A stretch of 60,092 bases of DNA from Actinacidiphila alni (GTDB lineage: Bacteria > Actinomycetota > Actinomycetes > Streptomycetales > Streptomycetaceae). This document shows positions 59,494 to 60,092 of this stretch, piece after piece. Location of the stretch: contig NZ_FONG01000034.1 in the NCBI RefSeq assembly GCF_900112845.1, forward strand, positions 1-60,092, written 5' to 3'. Made by a program: the position numbers and the translations under genes. The stretch's first letter is position 1. Every line of letters starts with the position of its first letter. The notes below the pieces were generated by a model. The model had not been told where the DNA came from. It made no database searches and was given only the letters and a program-made list of their open reading frames with translations.

Positions 59494-59537
59494 AAAAAAG
59501 ACCCCCGGTCCCAGCGCTGAGGCCAGGACCGAGGGTC
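59494..59537 (-). terminator. Rho-independent terminator of the rRNA operon
   Basis: On the minus strand GGACCCTCGGTCC pairs with GGACCGGGGGTC across a 14-base loop (arms 59526-59537 and 59500-59511, one G-T pair) and is followed directly by TTTTTT (59499-59494). It begins 10 bases after the 5S end. Confidence 0.9.
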
Positions 59538-59547
59538 CACAAAGATT

Positions 59548-59666
59548 GTTCGGCGGTGTCCTACTCTCCCACAGGGTCCCCCCTGCAGTACCATCGGCGC
59601 TGAAAGGCTTAGCTTCCGGGTTCGGAATGTGACCGGGCGTTTCCCTCACGCTATGACCACCGAAAC
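59548..59666 (-). rRNA. rrf: 5S ribosomal RNA
   Basis: A 119-base gene whose minus-strand sequence begins GTTTCGGTGGTCATAGCGTG and ends AGGACACCGCCGAAC. Terminal complementarity and the internal AAACGCCCGGTCACATTCCG box match actinobacterial 5S. It lies between the 23S end and the rrn terminator, in the usual 16S-23S-5S order. Confidence 0.95.
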
Positions 59667-59743
59667 ACCATGAAACACACACCCGCCCCAAAGGGACAGG
59701 TGGGCTGGTTGTTTCAGAACCACACAGTGAACGCGAGCAACAA

Positions 59744-60092
<349 letters not shown>

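Overview
This window looks like core chromosome of a high-GC actinomycete, most likely Streptomyces or a close relative in the Streptomycetaceae. The evidence is very high GC with strong third-position bias, many GTG starts and GTGA/ATGA stop-start overlaps, and a marker set typical of that group: a SepF-like SflA homologue, resuscitation-promoting factors, a streptogrisin-type protease, a ParA-ScpA-ScpB-RluB run, and the TlyA-NadK-RecN run. From memory, gene order resembles the conserved SCO174x-SCO178x region of S. coelicolor; I could not run a comparison. No CRISPR array, tRNA, insertion sequence or prophage was recognised. The right end enters an rRNA operon on the minus strand (5S complete, 3' part of 23S).

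Layout. 1-3.4 kb: SOS mutasome genes imuA'/imuB (minus, imuB cut by the window edge) behind a near-consensus LexA box, divergent from a 2H phosphoesterase (2'-5' RNA ligase family), then an F420/PPOX protein and a WYL regulator. 3.5-9.4 kb: secreted S1 protease, an LLM monooxygenase / short ORF / DUF1684 run, an orphan cysteine leader peptide, a DUF5685 protein with an extraordinary Cys-rich tail, and SflA. 9.4-19.2 kb: acyl-CoA dehydrogenase, MFS exporter, PAP2 phosphatase, I78-type inhibitor, glycosyltransferase, two tandem Rpf-like muralytic enzymes, and hypotheticals.

19.2-23.4 kb: tyrA-cmk-acyltransferase-der (minus). 23.6-26.6 kb: a compact island of DUF952 (ADP-ribosyltransferase-like fold), two dissimilar RlaP-type nucleotidyltransferases and an ADP-ribosylglycohydrolase. 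This is my best candidate for an undescribed system. 26.7-31.6 kb: parA / ribbon-helix-helix partner / scpA / scpB / rluB (minus), tightly overlapped, pointing to chromosome segregation and condensation. 31.8-38.1 kb: alanine dehydrogenase, STAND-like TPR ATPase with an Arg in its P-loop, ADP-ribose-type Nudix hydrolase, pyrG. 38.1-38.65 kb: a gene-free stretch with four perfect-length 23-bp tandem repeats.

38.65-48.4 kb: GH15 trehalase/glucoamylase, glycosyltransferase, MraY/WecA-like membrane protein, recN, nadK, tlyA, a small protein and a histone H1-tailed protein, SCP2 protein. 48.4-53.7 kb: iron-siderophore uptake locus (ATPase and two permeases minus; lipoprotein and siderophore-interacting reductase plus) around a DmdR/IdeR-type iron box. 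53.8-59.4 kb: NlpC-like/peptidoglycan-binding protein, HAD-IIA phosphatase, DUF1015 protein and a TPR protein with a very long Arg/Asp repeat domain. 59.5-60.1 kb: rrn terminator, 5S, 23S.

All functional statements come from reading motifs in the translations. Domain names and family facts are recalled, not searched.
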